Positions 24,325-33,276 of a stretch of DNA of 56,807 nucleotides are shown here, piece after piece (the stretch's first letter is position 1; each line of letters starts with the position of its first letter). The notes under the pieces are model-generated. The model worked only from the letters and a program-made list of their open reading frames with translations. It had not been told where the DNA came from and searched no databases. The stretch is from Dehalococcoidia bacterium (GTDB lineage: Bacteria > Chloroflexota > Dehalococcoidia > UBA2979): positions 1 through 56,807 of the forward strand of contig JANQNP010000049.1 of the NCBI GenBank assembly GCA_028279505.1, in the 5' to 3' direction. The position numbers and the translations under genes were made by a program.

Positions 24325-26016
24325 CTATGCGCTCGCCGCTTCCCGAGCCGCGGCCTGCCAGGTCTCGAAGTCGAACGGCCGATCGGAGAGCTCGACCCGG
24401 CGGAGCTTGCCGAGGCGGGTGACCGGGAGCGGCTCGTCGGTGAGGCGGATCTCGTCGACGCGGAGCCACGAGGGGAGCGGCTGCGACTGGCGACGGATGG
24501 CGGCGCGCACCGCGGTTTGCAGGGCCTCGGTGCTGTCGACGGTGCCGTTGGAGCCGGCTTCGCTGCTGGGGAAGACGGTGGCGACGAGCTTCCACTCGGG
24601 CTCCTGCTCGACGGTGAGGCGGACCTGGCCGACCTCGAGGGCCTCGGCGAGTTCGGCCTCGAAGGTTTCGAGGTTGACCTGCTTGCCGTTGGGCATGCTG
24701 ATGACGAGGCTGGCGCGGCCGGTGATCCAGAGGTGGCCGTCGTCGTCGAAGCGGCCGACATCGCCGGTGACGAGCGCGCCGTCGCGGAGGGTCTGGGCGG
24801 TCTCGGCGGGGCGCTGGTAGTAGCCGATCATGACGTTGGGGGCGCGGACGACGATCTCGCCCTCGCCGGGCTCGGCACCGTCGCGGGGTTCGATGGTGAT
24901 GTCGACGCCGAGGACGGGCCAACCGACGGAGCCGATGCGGTTCCAGTAACGCTTCGCGCGCCACCAGTAGTCGCGGGCGATGAAGCGCTGGCCGCAGACG
25001 ACGGCCATGGCCTCGCTGAGTCCGTAGCCCTGAATGATGGGGAGACCGAGCGCCATCATCCTGCGGTGGACGGCGGGATCGAGGCGGGCGCCGCCGCTGA
25101 CCATGTAGCGCAGGCGGCCACCGAGGGCTTTGCCGACGGGGCGGAAGAGGAGCCGGCCCGGGTTCACGCCGATGGTGCGGATCATCGCGGCGGAGAGCTT
25201 CTGCGCAGCGTTGAAGTAAGCGCCGCGGAGGCCGCCACGCGCGTTGCGTTCGATCTGATTGACGAGGGCCTCGAAGAGGGCGGGGACGCCGATCATGAGC
25301 GTCGGTGGCGTCTCGGCCATGCGCGCGGCCGCGCGGAGCAGCCGGTGTTCGAGCTCGATGGCGATGCCGGCGGAGAGCGGCGCGAGCAGGCCGGTGGACA
25401 GCGGGTAGACGTGGAAGAGCGGGAGGATGACGAACATGACGTCGTCGTCGACGAGGCCGGCAGCGTCGATCGCGGCGTCGACCGCAGCGAGCACGTTGCG
25501 ATGGCTGAGCATGACGCCCTTGGGGCGCCCGGTGGTGCCGCCGGTGTAGAGGAGCAGCGCGAGCGCATCCGGGTCGGGGGCATCGCCACGCTGGAGGGCG
25601 CTCTCGGCCTCGGGCCAGTCATGGACCTCGTCGAGGGAGATGTGGCGCGTGCGAACGTTGGCGACGCGCTCGAGGAACTCGTCGTCGCCGATCACGGCCT
25701 TCGGGTGGAGCTCCGAGACGATGGAGTTGAGCGCCTCCTCGGGCATCTCGCTGTCGACGGGGACGGGGGTGGCGCCGAGGACGACGACGCCGCAGAAGCC
25801 GACGACCCAGGGGACGGAATTGCGGGCGCCGATCAGGACGAAGTCGCCCGGGGCGACGTCTGGTGCGAGCGCGTCGGCGGCGCCGGCGGCGCGGCGCCCG
25901 AGCTGGCGGAAGGTGACGGATTCGAGGGTGCTGCCCCAGGGCGCCCGCACGGCGAGTCGATCGCCGTAGGCGTCGACGCTCTCTGCGAGGAGTGCCGGGA
26001 GCGTGGTGGCTTTCAC
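24325..26016 (-). CDS. AMP-dependent acyl-CoA synthetase/ligase
   Basis: 563 aa from GTG 26016, where family similarity begins (TLPALLAESVDAYGDRLAVRAP). LLYTGGTTGRPKGVMLSHRN is the P-loop-like AMP-binding motif, IIQGYGLSEAMAV the adenine pocket, LVTGDVGRFDDDGHLWITGR the Asp that binds ribose, and the C-terminal PLPVTRLGKLRR carries the hinge/catalytic Lys region. It activates a carboxylic acid with ATP and CoA; a fatty acid is likely. Probably in one operon with the downstream transporter and upstream MpaB-like gene. Confidence 0.92.
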   Translation of the reverse strand: MKATTLPALLAESVDAYGDRLAVRAPWGSTLESVTFRQLGRRAAGAADALAPDVAPGDFVLIGARNSVPWVVGFCGVVVLGATPVPVDSEMPEEALNSIVSELHPKAVIGDDEFLERVANVRTRHISLDEVHDWPEAESALQRGDAPDPDALALLLYTGGTTGRPKGVMLSHRNVLAAVDAAIDAAGLVDDDVMFVILPLFHVYPLSTGLLAPLSAGIAIELEHRLLRAAARMAETPPTLMIGVPALFEALVNQIERNARGGLRGAYFNAAQKLSAAMIRTIGVNPGRLLFRPVGKALGGRLRYMVSGGARLDPAVHRRMMALGLPIIQGYGLSEAMAVVCGQRFIARDYWWRAKRYWNRIGSVGWPVLGVDITIEPRDGAEPGEGEIVVRAPNVMIGYYQRPAETAQTLRDGALVTGDVGRFDDDGHLWITGRASLVISMPNGKQVNLETFEAELAEALEVGQVRLTVEQEPEWKLVATVFPSSEAGSNGTVDSTEALQTAVRAAIRRQSQPLPSWLRVDEIRLTDEPLPVTRLGKLRRVELSDRPFDFETWQAAAREAASA

Positions 26017-26078
26017 AGCGACACGCCGATCTCGGGTTCTGCCGACCCGATCGAGAACTCGCCCCCGCTGCTGAAAAG

Positions 26079-27017
26079 CTACACCACGGAGACGCCGGAT
26101 GGGAGGAACACCGGGGGCGGCGCGCGCCATGCTCGGGGAATGCGCGGGAGCAGCGCCCGGGACGAGCGAGCGGTGGCGGCGAGGACGCGCTCGCGCGTCG
26201 GTCCCCAGCGGAGGCCGTACTGGTCGCGGAGGCGCGGCGGCAGGAGGCCGGCGGTGGCCTCGCGGGCGAGGAGCAGCGCGGGCGCGAGCCAGAGCGTGGA
26301 CGGCGAGCGGAGCGAGGGAGCAAAGATCGCGCGGGCGATGCGGCGGGCGTCGTCGCTGACCTCGAGGGTGGCGACCTGGCGGGCGACGTAGCGCTCGAAG
26401 GCCTCGAGGGTGGGCGGGAGCGCGGCGGGTGGGACGCCGAAGAGCTGGGCAATGGTGGCGGTCTCCTCGTAGTAGCGCTCGGCGTCGGGGCGGGGGAGTG
26501 GGGCGACGAAGTGGCGGTAGGTGAGGAGCGCGGAGTCGATGAGGGTGGCATGGACCCAGAGCAGCAGCTCCGGGTCGCTCGCGCGGTAGCCGCTGCCGAC
26601 GACGGCGTCGTGGCGGCGCCCGACGCGGGCGGCGGCGGCGCGGGCCTGCGACTGGCTGCCGAAGCTGATCGCATAGACGGGACGGAGGGTGCGCAGCAGG
26701 CGACCGAGCGGATCGGCCTCGAAGTCGGAGTGCTCCGCGACGCCGCGGGCGACCGCGGGGTGCGCGATCTGCATCAGCAGGGCGCGGCCACCGCCGAGGA
26801 GCAGGGCACCCTCGCCGTTGACACGGCGCACGAGCGAGTCCGCCGCGAAGAGGGGCGGGTCGTGAGGCGTGGCGCCTGGTCGCCCGCCGGCACGGGATGG
26901 TTGGGCCTCGATGCCAGGCGCGGCGCCGAGGGTTGCGGCGCCGCCAGTCTCCGCGCGGACGGCGGCAACGCCGGGCGGGCGCGGGGTCAGTCGATCCGCT
27001 TGAGGAGCACCGGGCAT
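26079..27017 (-). CDS. MpaB/latex-clearing-protein-like oxygenase (DUF2236)
   Basis: 312 aa. VNGEGALLLGGGRALLMQIAHPAVARGVAEHSDFEADPLGRLLRTL, VHATLIDSALLTYRHFVAPL and ERYYEETATIAQLFGVP are diagnostic of the DUF2236/MpaB b-type heme oxygenase family; the conserved His and Arg/Thr of the heme pocket are visible. Start ATG 27017 overlaps the end of the stress-protein gene by 31 bp, and the first ~45 residues are Ala/Pro-rich, so an internal start is possible. Substrate unknown. Confidence 0.85.
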   Translation of the reverse strand: MPGAPQADRLTPRPPGVAAVRAETGGAATLGAAPGIEAQPSRAGGRPGATPHDPPLFAADSLVRRVNGEGALLLGGGRALLMQIAHPAVARGVAEHSDFEADPLGRLLRTLRPVYAISFGSQSQARAAAARVGRRHDAVVGSGYRASDPELLLWVHATLIDSALLTYRHFVAPLPRPDAERYYEETATIAQLFGVPPAALPPTLEAFERYVARQVATLEVSDDARRIARAIFAPSLRSPSTLWLAPALLLAREATAGLLPPRLRDQYGLRWGPTRERVLAATARSSRALLPRIPRAWRAPPPVFLPSGVSVV

Positions 27018-27406
27018 GGAGCATTCTGTAGCACCTTCAAGGCGACGCTGCCCAGCGCGTAGCGGCCCTTCGCGCCCAAGCCGTGGGTGCTCATGACGAC
27101 GACGTCGGCGCCATCCTCGCGGGCGGCGGCACAGACGGTGGCGGCCGGCTCGCCGTAGCGGGCGACGGCGGTGCCTCGATGGGCCTCGGGCACGTGGTCG
27201 AGCTGCGCGTCGACGTAGCGCTGGTAGGCGGCAAGCGAGGCGTCGTCGATGGCGGCGTTGAACGGCGCCTGCATCAGCGCCTCGGCGTCGAGGGCGCCGA
27301 GGACGTTGACCTTGGCGTCGTGCTCGCCGGCCAGTTCGATCGCCAAGTCGAGCGCGGCGCGCGCGTGGTCGGAGCCGTCCATCGGCACCAGGATCTGGTT
27401 GAACAT
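26987..27406 (-). CDS. Universal stress protein (UspA family)
   Basis: 139 aa from ATG 27406 with GAGGGGG upstream. FNQILVPMDGSDHARAALDLAIELA at the N-terminus and VVVMSTHGLGAKGRYALGSVALKVLQNAPCPVLL at the C-terminus show the ATP-binding G-x2-G-x(n)-G-S pattern of nucleotide-binding Usp proteins. First gene of a likely minus-strand transcript into MpaB and acyl-CoA ligase. Confidence 0.93.
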   Translation of the reverse strand: MFNQILVPMDGSDHARAALDLAIELAGEHDAKVNVLGALDAEALMQAPFNAAIDDASLAAYQRYVDAQLDHVPEAHRGTAVARYGEPAATVCAAAREDGADVVVMSTHGLGAKGRYALGSVALKVLQNAPCPVLLKRID

Positions 27407-27520
27407 GGGATCCCCCTCGAGAGGAGGGTGCGTGCCTCGGGGGTTGGCGGGCAGTGGCGGAGGTCCCGCCTCAGCGGGTTGTCTGGCACCTCGGCGGGCG
27501 GGCTGGGCCGGGGCGCCTCG

Positions 27521-27536
27521 TGTGATCGATCGCACT
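27521..27536. promoter_or_regulatory. CRP/FNR-like imperfect palindrome
   Basis: TGTGA-TCGATC-GCACT resembles a TGTGA-N6-TCACA site and lies 62 bp before the carboxypeptidase start, between two divergent genes. One side matches poorly and no CRP gene is in the window. Confidence 0.3.
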
Positions 27537-27597
27537 ACACAGCTCACGCGCTTCTGTCGTACGATGACGCTGGCGGGTGTTCGCGAGGCGATAGCCA

Positions 27598-29073
27598 GTG
27601 TTGCGTGCCACCCGGCCCCTCTTTGTCCTCTCATTGCTTGCCGTGCTGCTGCCGGTCCTGCCGACGCAGACGTTCGCGGCCGGCGTTCACCAGACCCCGC
27701 TCCAGCGTGGCATCGCCGAGGCGGTGCGCGACGTGCCGCTCGTCCCCGGGACGACGGCGATCATTCGCGCCGACGGGAGCTGCCTGCGGCTGCGCGACGC
27801 GCCGAACGGCAACCGGCTGGACTGCTTCGCCGACGGGGCGCTGGTGGAAGTCCTCGAGGGCGCCGAGATCGTGGGGGAGTACCGCTGGCAGCGCGTGGCC
27901 GTCGGGAGCCGCACGGGCTGGATGGCGGATGAGTTCCTCGAGCCGTACGCCGGGGCACCGAGCTGTGGCACGAGCTCGATCCGGGCGGGGCTCCCGGGCG
28001 ATCTACCAGCGACCGGGGTGAGCCTGCAGAGCTGGGGCGGCGGGACGGTCAGCGGGATCATCAACACGGCGCTGGCGGGCGGCTGCGAACCGGCGGGGAT
28101 CTTCACATTCGTCGGTGGCCAGTCGATCAGCTACCTGCCGGGCGCGCCCTCGTTCGTGAACCAGCCGTGGTTCGATCATTTTGGCGGCGAGCAGGTGCCG
28201 GCGGGCACCGGGCTGCTGCTGCTGTGCGGTGGGCGGCCGAACCAGGTGACCTCGGCGGTTTCGCACTACCCGGTGGGCGCGACGCCGGTGACGGACGGCG
28301 CGGCGCCGGTCCTAGCGACGGGGGTGGACGCGACCGAGGTCGACTCGGCGGCGGCGATCGTGATCGACGAGGCGTCGGGCGAGATCCTCTACTCGCAGGA
28401 CGGGCGCGAGGCACTGGCTCCGGCGAGCCTAACGAAGATCGCAACGGCGATCCTGGCGATCGAGGGGACAGACCTCGAGGCGTGGGTAGGCTCGGACGTG
28501 GACGGGCGGAACATGCCGGGCAGCAGCCTGATGGGGCTGCGGCCGGGCGACTGTTTCCAGATGCGCGACCTGGTACGCGGGCTGATGTTGCGCTCCGGGA
28601 ACGATGCGGCGCTGGCGATCGCTCGCTACCAGGCGGGCTCGGACTCGGCGTTCGTGCACCAGATGAACACGCTGCTGCAGCGGCTGGGCCTGACCGACAG
28701 CAATTTCGAGAATCCGCACGGCCTCGATCGGCTCGGACACGAGGCGTCGGCGTACGACCTGGCGATGCTGGCGCGGTACGGGATGCAGCTCCCGGAGTTC
28801 CGGGACACGGTGGCATCGACGGTGTGGACGGCGAACGGGAACCGCACGCTGACGATGTACAACATCAACGGGTTCCTGAACGCGTACGACGATGCCGATG
28901 GGATCAAGACGGGGTTCACAGATGACGCGGGCCGGACGTTCGTCGGGTCGGCGACCCGAGACGGCAACCGTGTGTACGTGGTGCTGCTGAACTCGTCCGA
29001 TCGATACGCCCAGGCGGCCGAGCTCCTCGACTGGGCTTTCGACAACCACCAGTGGGGGTCTTCGACCCCTTAA
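27598..29073 (+). CDS. D-alanyl-D-alanine carboxypeptidase with SH3-like domain (peptidase S11)
   Basis: 491 aa from GTG 27598. Signal peptide (about 1-25, ending TFAAG), an SH3b-like domain (about 50-115; SCLRLRDAPNGNRLDCFADGALVEV, then GWMADEFL), a Gly-rich Cys-containing middle module, then an S11 peptidase domain with SLTK (S277, K280), SGN (S333, N335) and KTG (K437). It would trim cell-wall stem peptides outside the membrane. The last codons form a GGGGTC-TTC-GACCCC hairpin, so the terminator overlaps the gene end. Confidence 0.93.
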   Translation: MLRATRPLFVLSLLAVLLPVLPTQTFAAGVHQTPLQRGIAEAVRDVPLVPGTTAIIRADGSCLRLRDAPNGNRLDCFADGALVEVLEGAEIVGEYRWQRVAVGSRTGWMADEFLEPYAGAPSCGTSSIRAGLPGDLPATGVSLQSWGGGTVSGIINTALAGGCEPAGIFTFVGGQSISYLPGAPSFVNQPWFDHFGGEQVPAGTGLLLLCGGRPNQVTSAVSHYPVGATPVTDGAAPVLATGVDATEVDSAAAIVIDEASGEILYSQDGREALAPASLTKIATAILAIEGTDLEAWVGSDVDGRNMPGSSLMGLRPGDCFQMRDLVRGLMLRSGNDAALAIARYQAGSDSAFVHQMNTLLQRLGLTDSNFENPHGLDRLGHEASAYDLAMLARYGMQLPEFRDTVASTVWTANGNRTLTMYNINGFLNAYDDADGIKTGFTDDAGRTFVGSATRDGNRVYVVLLNSSDRYAQAAELLDWAFDNHQWGSSTP

Positions 29074-29088
29074 TTGACGCTTCGCGCC
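29055..29088 (+). terminator. Hairpin at gene end plus TGACGCTTCGCGCC element
   Basis: GGGGTC (29055-29060), loop TTC, GACCCC (29064-29069) inside the last codons of the carboxypeptidase, followed by the conserved 14-mer TGACGCTTCGCGCC at 29075-29088. Same hairpin-plus-element plan as at 34547, 36815, 38204 and 53562. Confidence 0.6.
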
Positions 29089-29210
29089 TCGTTCCAACGG
29101 TCTTCGGGCGCTTCGCAGGGTCTCCAGTCAGTAGATCCAGGCTTCGCGCCTTGCCCCGACGATCTTCGGACGCTTCGCGGGTTCTTCAAGACATTGACCT
29201 AGGCTTCGCG
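29079..29210 (+). repeat. 62-bp tandem duplication
   Basis: Units 29079-29140 and 29141-29202 start GCTTCGCGCC, share TCTTCGG-CGCTTCGC at the same offset, and a third truncated unit starts at 29203. It grew from the post-terminator element. Confidence 0.7.
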
Positions 29211-29229
29211 AGCGTGACGGGAGGTGGGC

Positions 29230-29661
29230 GTGCTTGAGCTGAGCGAGCGCGGGGAGCGGCTGCTGGCGGAGGCGCGGGTGGGGCGGCTGGCGACTGCGGG
29301 GGCGGATGGGGATCCGCACGCGGTGCCGGTGTGCTTCGCGGTGTCGGGTGACCTCGTGTATTCGGTGATCGATGAGAAGCCGAAGCGGACGCAGCGGCTG
29401 CGGCGGGTGCGGAACATCGAGGAGCGCGGGCGGGCGACGCTCGTGGTGGATCACTACGAGGAGGACTGGGACCGGCTCGGGGGGGTGATGCTGCGAGCGG
29501 ATGCGAGGATCCTCGGAGGCGGGGAGGAGCACGCGGCGGCGATCGCGCTGCTGCGCGATCGGTATCCGCAGTACCGGGCGATGGACCTCGATGAGGCGCC
29601 GCTGCTGCGGCTCGCGGTGACTCGCGCGACCGAATGGTGGGGGATCTTGGACCCCTCCTAG
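29230..29661 (+). CDS. PPOX-class (FMN/F420-binding) split-barrel protein, TIGR03668-like
   Basis: 143 aa. GTG 29230 is preferred to GTG 29224 because GGGAGG ends six bases before it. RLLAEARVGRLATAGADGDPHAVPVCFAVSGDLVYSVIDEKPKRTQRLRRVRNIEERGRATLVVDHYEEDW matches the Rv0121-like TIGR03668 split-barrel family, which binds F420 or flavin. C-terminal LRLAVTRATEWW is also typical. Reaction unknown. Confidence 0.85.
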   Translation: MLELSERGERLLAEARVGRLATAGADGDPHAVPVCFAVSGDLVYSVIDEKPKRTQRLRRVRNIEERGRATLVVDHYEEDWDRLGGVMLRADARILGGGEEHAAAIALLRDRYPQYRAMDLDEAPLLRLAVTRATEWWGILDPS

Positions 29662-29759
29662 GACGCTCCGCGGCAGTCTGCGCTGTCTCGGTGACGGTCG
29701 CTGTTTCAGGCGCGCGGACGACGTTGACCCGACTGGCGTGTGCGCCCGAACCTCGTCGT

Positions 29760-31250
29760 ATGGCTCAGACGCTTGGCGATGCGCTCGACACGATTCGGAC
29801 TGCTCGGTCCGATGATGCGTTTGCGGACGCCTACCTCGTCGGTGGGGCGGTGCGGGATGCGTTGCTTGGTCGCGCGACGTCGGAGCTGGACGTCGCGAGT
29901 GCGCGGCCGGTGGAGCTGGCGGGCCGGCTCGCTGAGCTCCTCGATCGCTCTGTGGTGGCGCTGGGTGGGCCGTACGAGCTGCGGCGGGTGCCGCTGGACG
30001 GTGGCTGGATCGACGTGACGCCGATGGCCGGCGGGATTGAGGCGGACCTCGGACGGCGCGACTTCACGGTGAATGCGCTGGCGGTGCCGCTCTGGGATCT
30101 GCCGGACGACCTCGGGAGGCTCGACCGGGGCGCGGTGGTCGACCGGCACGGGGGACTCGACGACCTCGATAGGCAGGTGATCCGGCAGGTGTCGGACGGG
30201 GCGCTGGCCGCCGATCCGCTGCGGGCGCTGCGCGCGGTGCGGCTGTCGGCGGTGCTCGACTTCGCGATCGAAGAGGAGACGGAGCGGGCGGTGGCGGCGA
30301 CCGGTCCGGAGCTCGCGGAGGTGGCGGCGGAGCGGGTCGGTGGTGAGCTGGCGCTGTTGTTCGCGAGCGAGCGGAGCGCGCGGGGGGTGCGGCTCCTGGA
30401 GCGAACGGGGCTCCTCGAGGTGTGCTTCCCGGAGCTGCTCGACGGGCGCGGGGTGAGCCAGCGGCCGCACCACACCTGGGACGTGCTGGAGCACCAGCTG
30501 GTGTCGCTGGAGTGGATGGATGTGCTGCTGGCGGGTGCGCCGCCCACCGGCGAGGAGGCGGTGGACGAGCGGGCAGCGGCGATCTGGCATCTGACGTGGG
30601 ACGAGCCGTGGCCGGCGACGCGATGGGGTGCGGTGCGCGATCACCTCGGTAGGCACGCGGGGGTACTGCGGTTGGCGACGCTGCTGCACGACATCGGGAA
30701 GCCGTCGACGCGGACGGTGGAGGCGGATGGGCGGACGCGGTTCTTCGGGCACGGGCCGCGCGGCGCGGAGCTGGCGGCGGCGCGGCTGCGCGCGTGGCGG
30801 TTCCCGGAACGGACAATCGAGCGGGTGGCGCTGCTGCTGGAGCAGCACCTGCGGCCGGGGCAGGTGTCGGCGCCGGGTGAAGCACCCTCAGCGCGTGCGC
30901 TGCACCGCTTCCACGAGCGGTTGGGCGACGCGACGCTGGATGTGTGCCTGCTGTTCCTGGCGGATTCGCTGGCGACGGCGGGCGCGGCGGCGCTGCTGCC
31001 GCGCTGGCCGGCATACGTGGCGCACGTGCAGCGGATCGCGTGCTGGCACCCACCGGCGGCGGCGCAGGCGATCGCGCGGCTCGTCGATGGGCACGCGGTC
31101 CTCGAGGCGACGGAGCTGGCGCCCGGGCCGGCGATCGGCGCGATCCTCGAGCGGATCGCCGAGGCCGCTGCGGCGGGCGAGGTGACGGACGAGGCCGGTG
31201 CGCTGGAGCTGGCGCGAACACTGTCCGACGAGCTGACCTCGGAGCGTTGA
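29760..31250 (+). CDS. CCA tRNA nucleotidyltransferase / poly(A) polymerase family with HD domain
   Basis: 496 aa from ATG 29760. YLVGGAVRDALLGRATSELDVA is the nucleotidyltransferase core, RRDFTVNALAVPLWD motif B, DPLRALRAVRLSAVLDF motif C, and LLHDIGKPSTR the HD metal motif. It would add CCA to tRNA 3' ends. The first metal-binding Asp of the usual DxD is Glu (E42-L-D44), and EExE-type motif D is less clear; activity may be altered. Ribosome site is weak. The third sub-block of the preceding spacer shows nothing else. Confidence 0.88.
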   Translation: MAQTLGDALDTIRTARSDDAFADAYLVGGAVRDALLGRATSELDVASARPVELAGRLAELLDRSVVALGGPYELRRVPLDGGWIDVTPMAGGIEADLGRRDFTVNALAVPLWDLPDDLGRLDRGAVVDRHGGLDDLDRQVIRQVSDGALAADPLRALRAVRLSAVLDFAIEEETERAVAATGPELAEVAAERVGGELALLFASERSARGVRLLERTGLLEVCFPELLDGRGVSQRPHHTWDVLEHQLVSLEWMDVLLAGAPPTGEEAVDERAAAIWHLTWDEPWPATRWGAVRDHLGRHAGVLRLATLLHDIGKPSTRTVEADGRTRFFGHGPRGAELAAARLRAWRFPERTIERVALLLEQHLRPGQVSAPGEAPSARALHRFHERLGDATLDVCLLFLADSLATAGAAALLPRWPAYVAHVQRIACWHPPAAAQAIARLVDGHAVLEATELAPGPAIGAILERIAEAAAAGEVTDEAGALELARTLSDELTSER

Positions 31251-31315
31251 TCGCGCGCGGCCGGCGGCCGGAGGGGATCGAGCGCCGACGCATCACAGTC
31301 CTGAGGAATCGTCCG

Positions 31316-31370
31316 TTCGTCATGCCCGGCGGGACAGGTTCTCTCGTGATGTCCCGGCGGGACGGGTCCC
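31316..31370. repeat. Pair of ~29-bp direct repeats with GTCCCGGCGGGAC palindrome
   Basis: TCGTCATGCCCGGCGGGACAG (from about 31319) recurs as TCGTGATGTCCCGGCGGGACG (from about 31347); a third start TCGTCACGTCC follows. CCCGGCGGG-type palindromes 70-110 bp before the baeRF start may be an operator. Confidence 0.45.
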
Positions 31371-31435
31371 TTCGTCACGTCCGTATGGGACTGGCGCCAC
31401 TGCGCCTCACCGGCGCCGCGGGCTTCACTCGGGGC

Positions 31436-32494
31436 ATGAACACACCAACCATCGAACCCCAGCTGGGCATCCCCGAGGCGATCGTGGCGTGGGAGCCGTC
31501 CGAACATCCGGTCGTGACGTGCTATGTGGATTGGAGCGTGAGCGGGCGCGGGTTGCACGAGGCACAGACGGTCGTGCGCAAGGAGTTGCACACGGCGCAG
31601 TCGGGACTCGGCCCGCGCGGGGCGGCGCGGGAGTCGTTCGACGAGGATTTCGAGCACATCACGAGCTATCTGGCGGACGAGGCGGATCGGAGCGCGCGCG
31701 GTCACGCGATCTTTGCGAGTCACGGGCGCGGGCTGTGGTGGACGGTGGCGCTGGGAGTCCCGATCGAGACGGACGTGCACGTGGGCGAGCGCCCTCGGCT
31801 GGTGCCGCTGGCGGAGGCGACGCACCAGGCGGTGCGGACGCTGGCGGTGCTGGTGGATTCGAACGCGGCGCGGCTGATCCAGCTCGACCGGGCGGGGCGG
31901 CACGAGGAGCCAGGGCCACAGCGGGACCAGTGGAAGACGGTGCACCACTCGCAGCTGGGCGGGTGGAGCGAAGCGAACTACCAGCGGTCACAGGACACGA
32001 TCGTGGAGCGCTTCGCGCACGACGTGGCGGAGACGGTGGCCGCGCGGATGGCGGATGCGCACCTGGAGCACCTGGTGCTGGCGGGGGACGAGGTGATCAC
32101 GTCACCGTTGCGTCGGGCGCTGCCGCCGCACCTCGGGGATTCGATCGAGACGATCGCGCACCTCGATATCCGGACACCCCTCGATGCGGTGGCGGAGCGG
32201 ATCTGGCCGCCGGTGCAGGCGTCGGCCGCGGCGGGGCGCGCGAACGAGGTGGCGCGGCTGCTGAGCCTGGCGGGCGCGGGGAGCGCGGTGACGGAGCCGA
32301 GCGATGTGCGCACGATGCTGGCGGCGGGGCGGATCGACACGCTGGCGTTCGACGCGGGCGCGGTGGAGGACGAGGCGGCGGAGCTGCTGCTCCGCGACGC
32401 GCTGACGCACCGGTCGCGGTTGATCGTGACTCGCGATCACGAGCCGCTCGCGGCGGCGGGCGGGCTCGTCGCCTCGGTGCGCGGTTCGCTCTAG
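31436..32494 (+). CDS. baeRF-type (bacterial eRF1/Vms1-like) protein
   Basis: 352 aa from ATG 31436. VVTCYVDWSVSGRGLHEAQTVVRKEL, then GHAIFASHGRGLWWTVALGVPIETDVHVGERPRLVPLAEATHQAVRTLAVLVDSNAARLIQLDRAGRHEE, and C-terminal TMLAAGRIDTLAFDAG with RSRLIVTRDHEPLAAAGGLVASVRG match the bacterial eRF1-family (baeRF/VLRF1) proteins, related to peptidyl-tRNA hydrolysis on stalled ribosomes. The release-type GxxQ is not obvious, the closest being the GSNAAR region. Confidence 0.75.
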   Translation: MNTPTIEPQLGIPEAIVAWEPSEHPVVTCYVDWSVSGRGLHEAQTVVRKELHTAQSGLGPRGAARESFDEDFEHITSYLADEADRSARGHAIFASHGRGLWWTVALGVPIETDVHVGERPRLVPLAEATHQAVRTLAVLVDSNAARLIQLDRAGRHEEPGPQRDQWKTVHHSQLGGWSEANYQRSQDTIVERFAHDVAETVAARMADAHLEHLVLAGDEVITSPLRRALPPHLGDSIETIAHLDIRTPLDAVAERIWPPVQASAAAGRANEVARLLSLAGAGSAVTEPSDVRTMLAAGRIDTLAFDAGAVEDEAAELLLRDALTHRSRLIVTRDHEPLAAAGGLVASVRGSL

Positions 32495-32791
32495 GCGGCG
32501 GGCGACGGCGGCGCGGCGGTCCCAACGGGAGGCAACGACGGTCACGTGCGCGTGAGGACTTACGGCTCTGCGCCAATCACCGGCGACGCGACACGATAGG
32601 CGCATCGCCATCGAGTTCGGATCCGCCTCACGCGGTTGAAGCTCGAAGAGCGATCCGCGGGGCCGCGTCCTCGCCACAGGGTGCCCCTGCGTCACGGCTG
32701 GATTCGCCTCCCCCGTGACGCGGGTGGCCCACCAACCCTCCGGTTGACGACCAACAGACGACTGGCCCACCGCTCCACGAGGAGGGATCCG

Positions 32792-33223
32792 ATGACGACG
32801 CTGCCGATCTTCGAGCACACACTGGCGTTGACGAACCAGTGGCTCGACGACGTGGGCGCTGCCCTCGAAACCGACGACCGGCATCGGGCGTACCAGGCGC
32901 TGCGCGCGACATTGCACGCGCTGCGCGATCGGGTGCTGCCCGAGGAGGCGGCGCAGCTGGGGGCGCAGCTGCCGCTACTGCTACGCGGGACGTTCTACGA
33001 GGGGTGGCACCCGGCGCACAAGCCGCTCAAGGAGCGGCACGTGGAGCAGTTCCTGAACCACATCCATGTGGATGTGCCGAACGGGGATGCGGAGGCGATC
33101 GCGCGGGCGGTGTTTGGGGTGCTGTCCGCGCGGATCAGCGCGGGTGAGGTCGAGGACCTCGTGAATATGCTGCCCTCGGGCGTGCGGGAGTTGTGGCCGG
33201 AGCCGGTGGCGCGCCAAGGCTAG
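32792..33223 (+). CDS. DUF2267 family protein
   Basis: 143 aa from ATG 32792 with GAGGAGG upstream. FEHTLALTNQWLDDVGAALETDDRHRAYQALRATLHALRDRVLPEEAAQLGAQLPLLLRGTFYEGW and VFGVLSARISAGEVEDLVNMLPSGVRELW are the conserved blocks of DUF2267, an all-alpha soluble family linked to stress genes. The 297 bp before it (32495-32791) show no gene or repeat. Confidence 0.9.
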   Translation: MTTLPIFEHTLALTNQWLDDVGAALETDDRHRAYQALRATLHALRDRVLPEEAAQLGAQLPLLLRGTFYEGWHPAHKPLKERHVEQFLNHIHVDVPNGDAEAIARAVFGVLSARISAGEVEDLVNMLPSGVRELWPEPVARQG

Positions 33224-33276
33224 GGGCGCTCTTCGCCGCGCGGCGTGGCCCGCGGCAGCCGGCCGGGGGAGGTTGG

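Noticed and set aside
26017..27024. N-terminal extension of the acyl-CoA ligase frame
   Set aside because: Low-complexity Arg/Pro/Ala sequence antisense-like to the MpaB frame; family similarity starts at GTG 26016.
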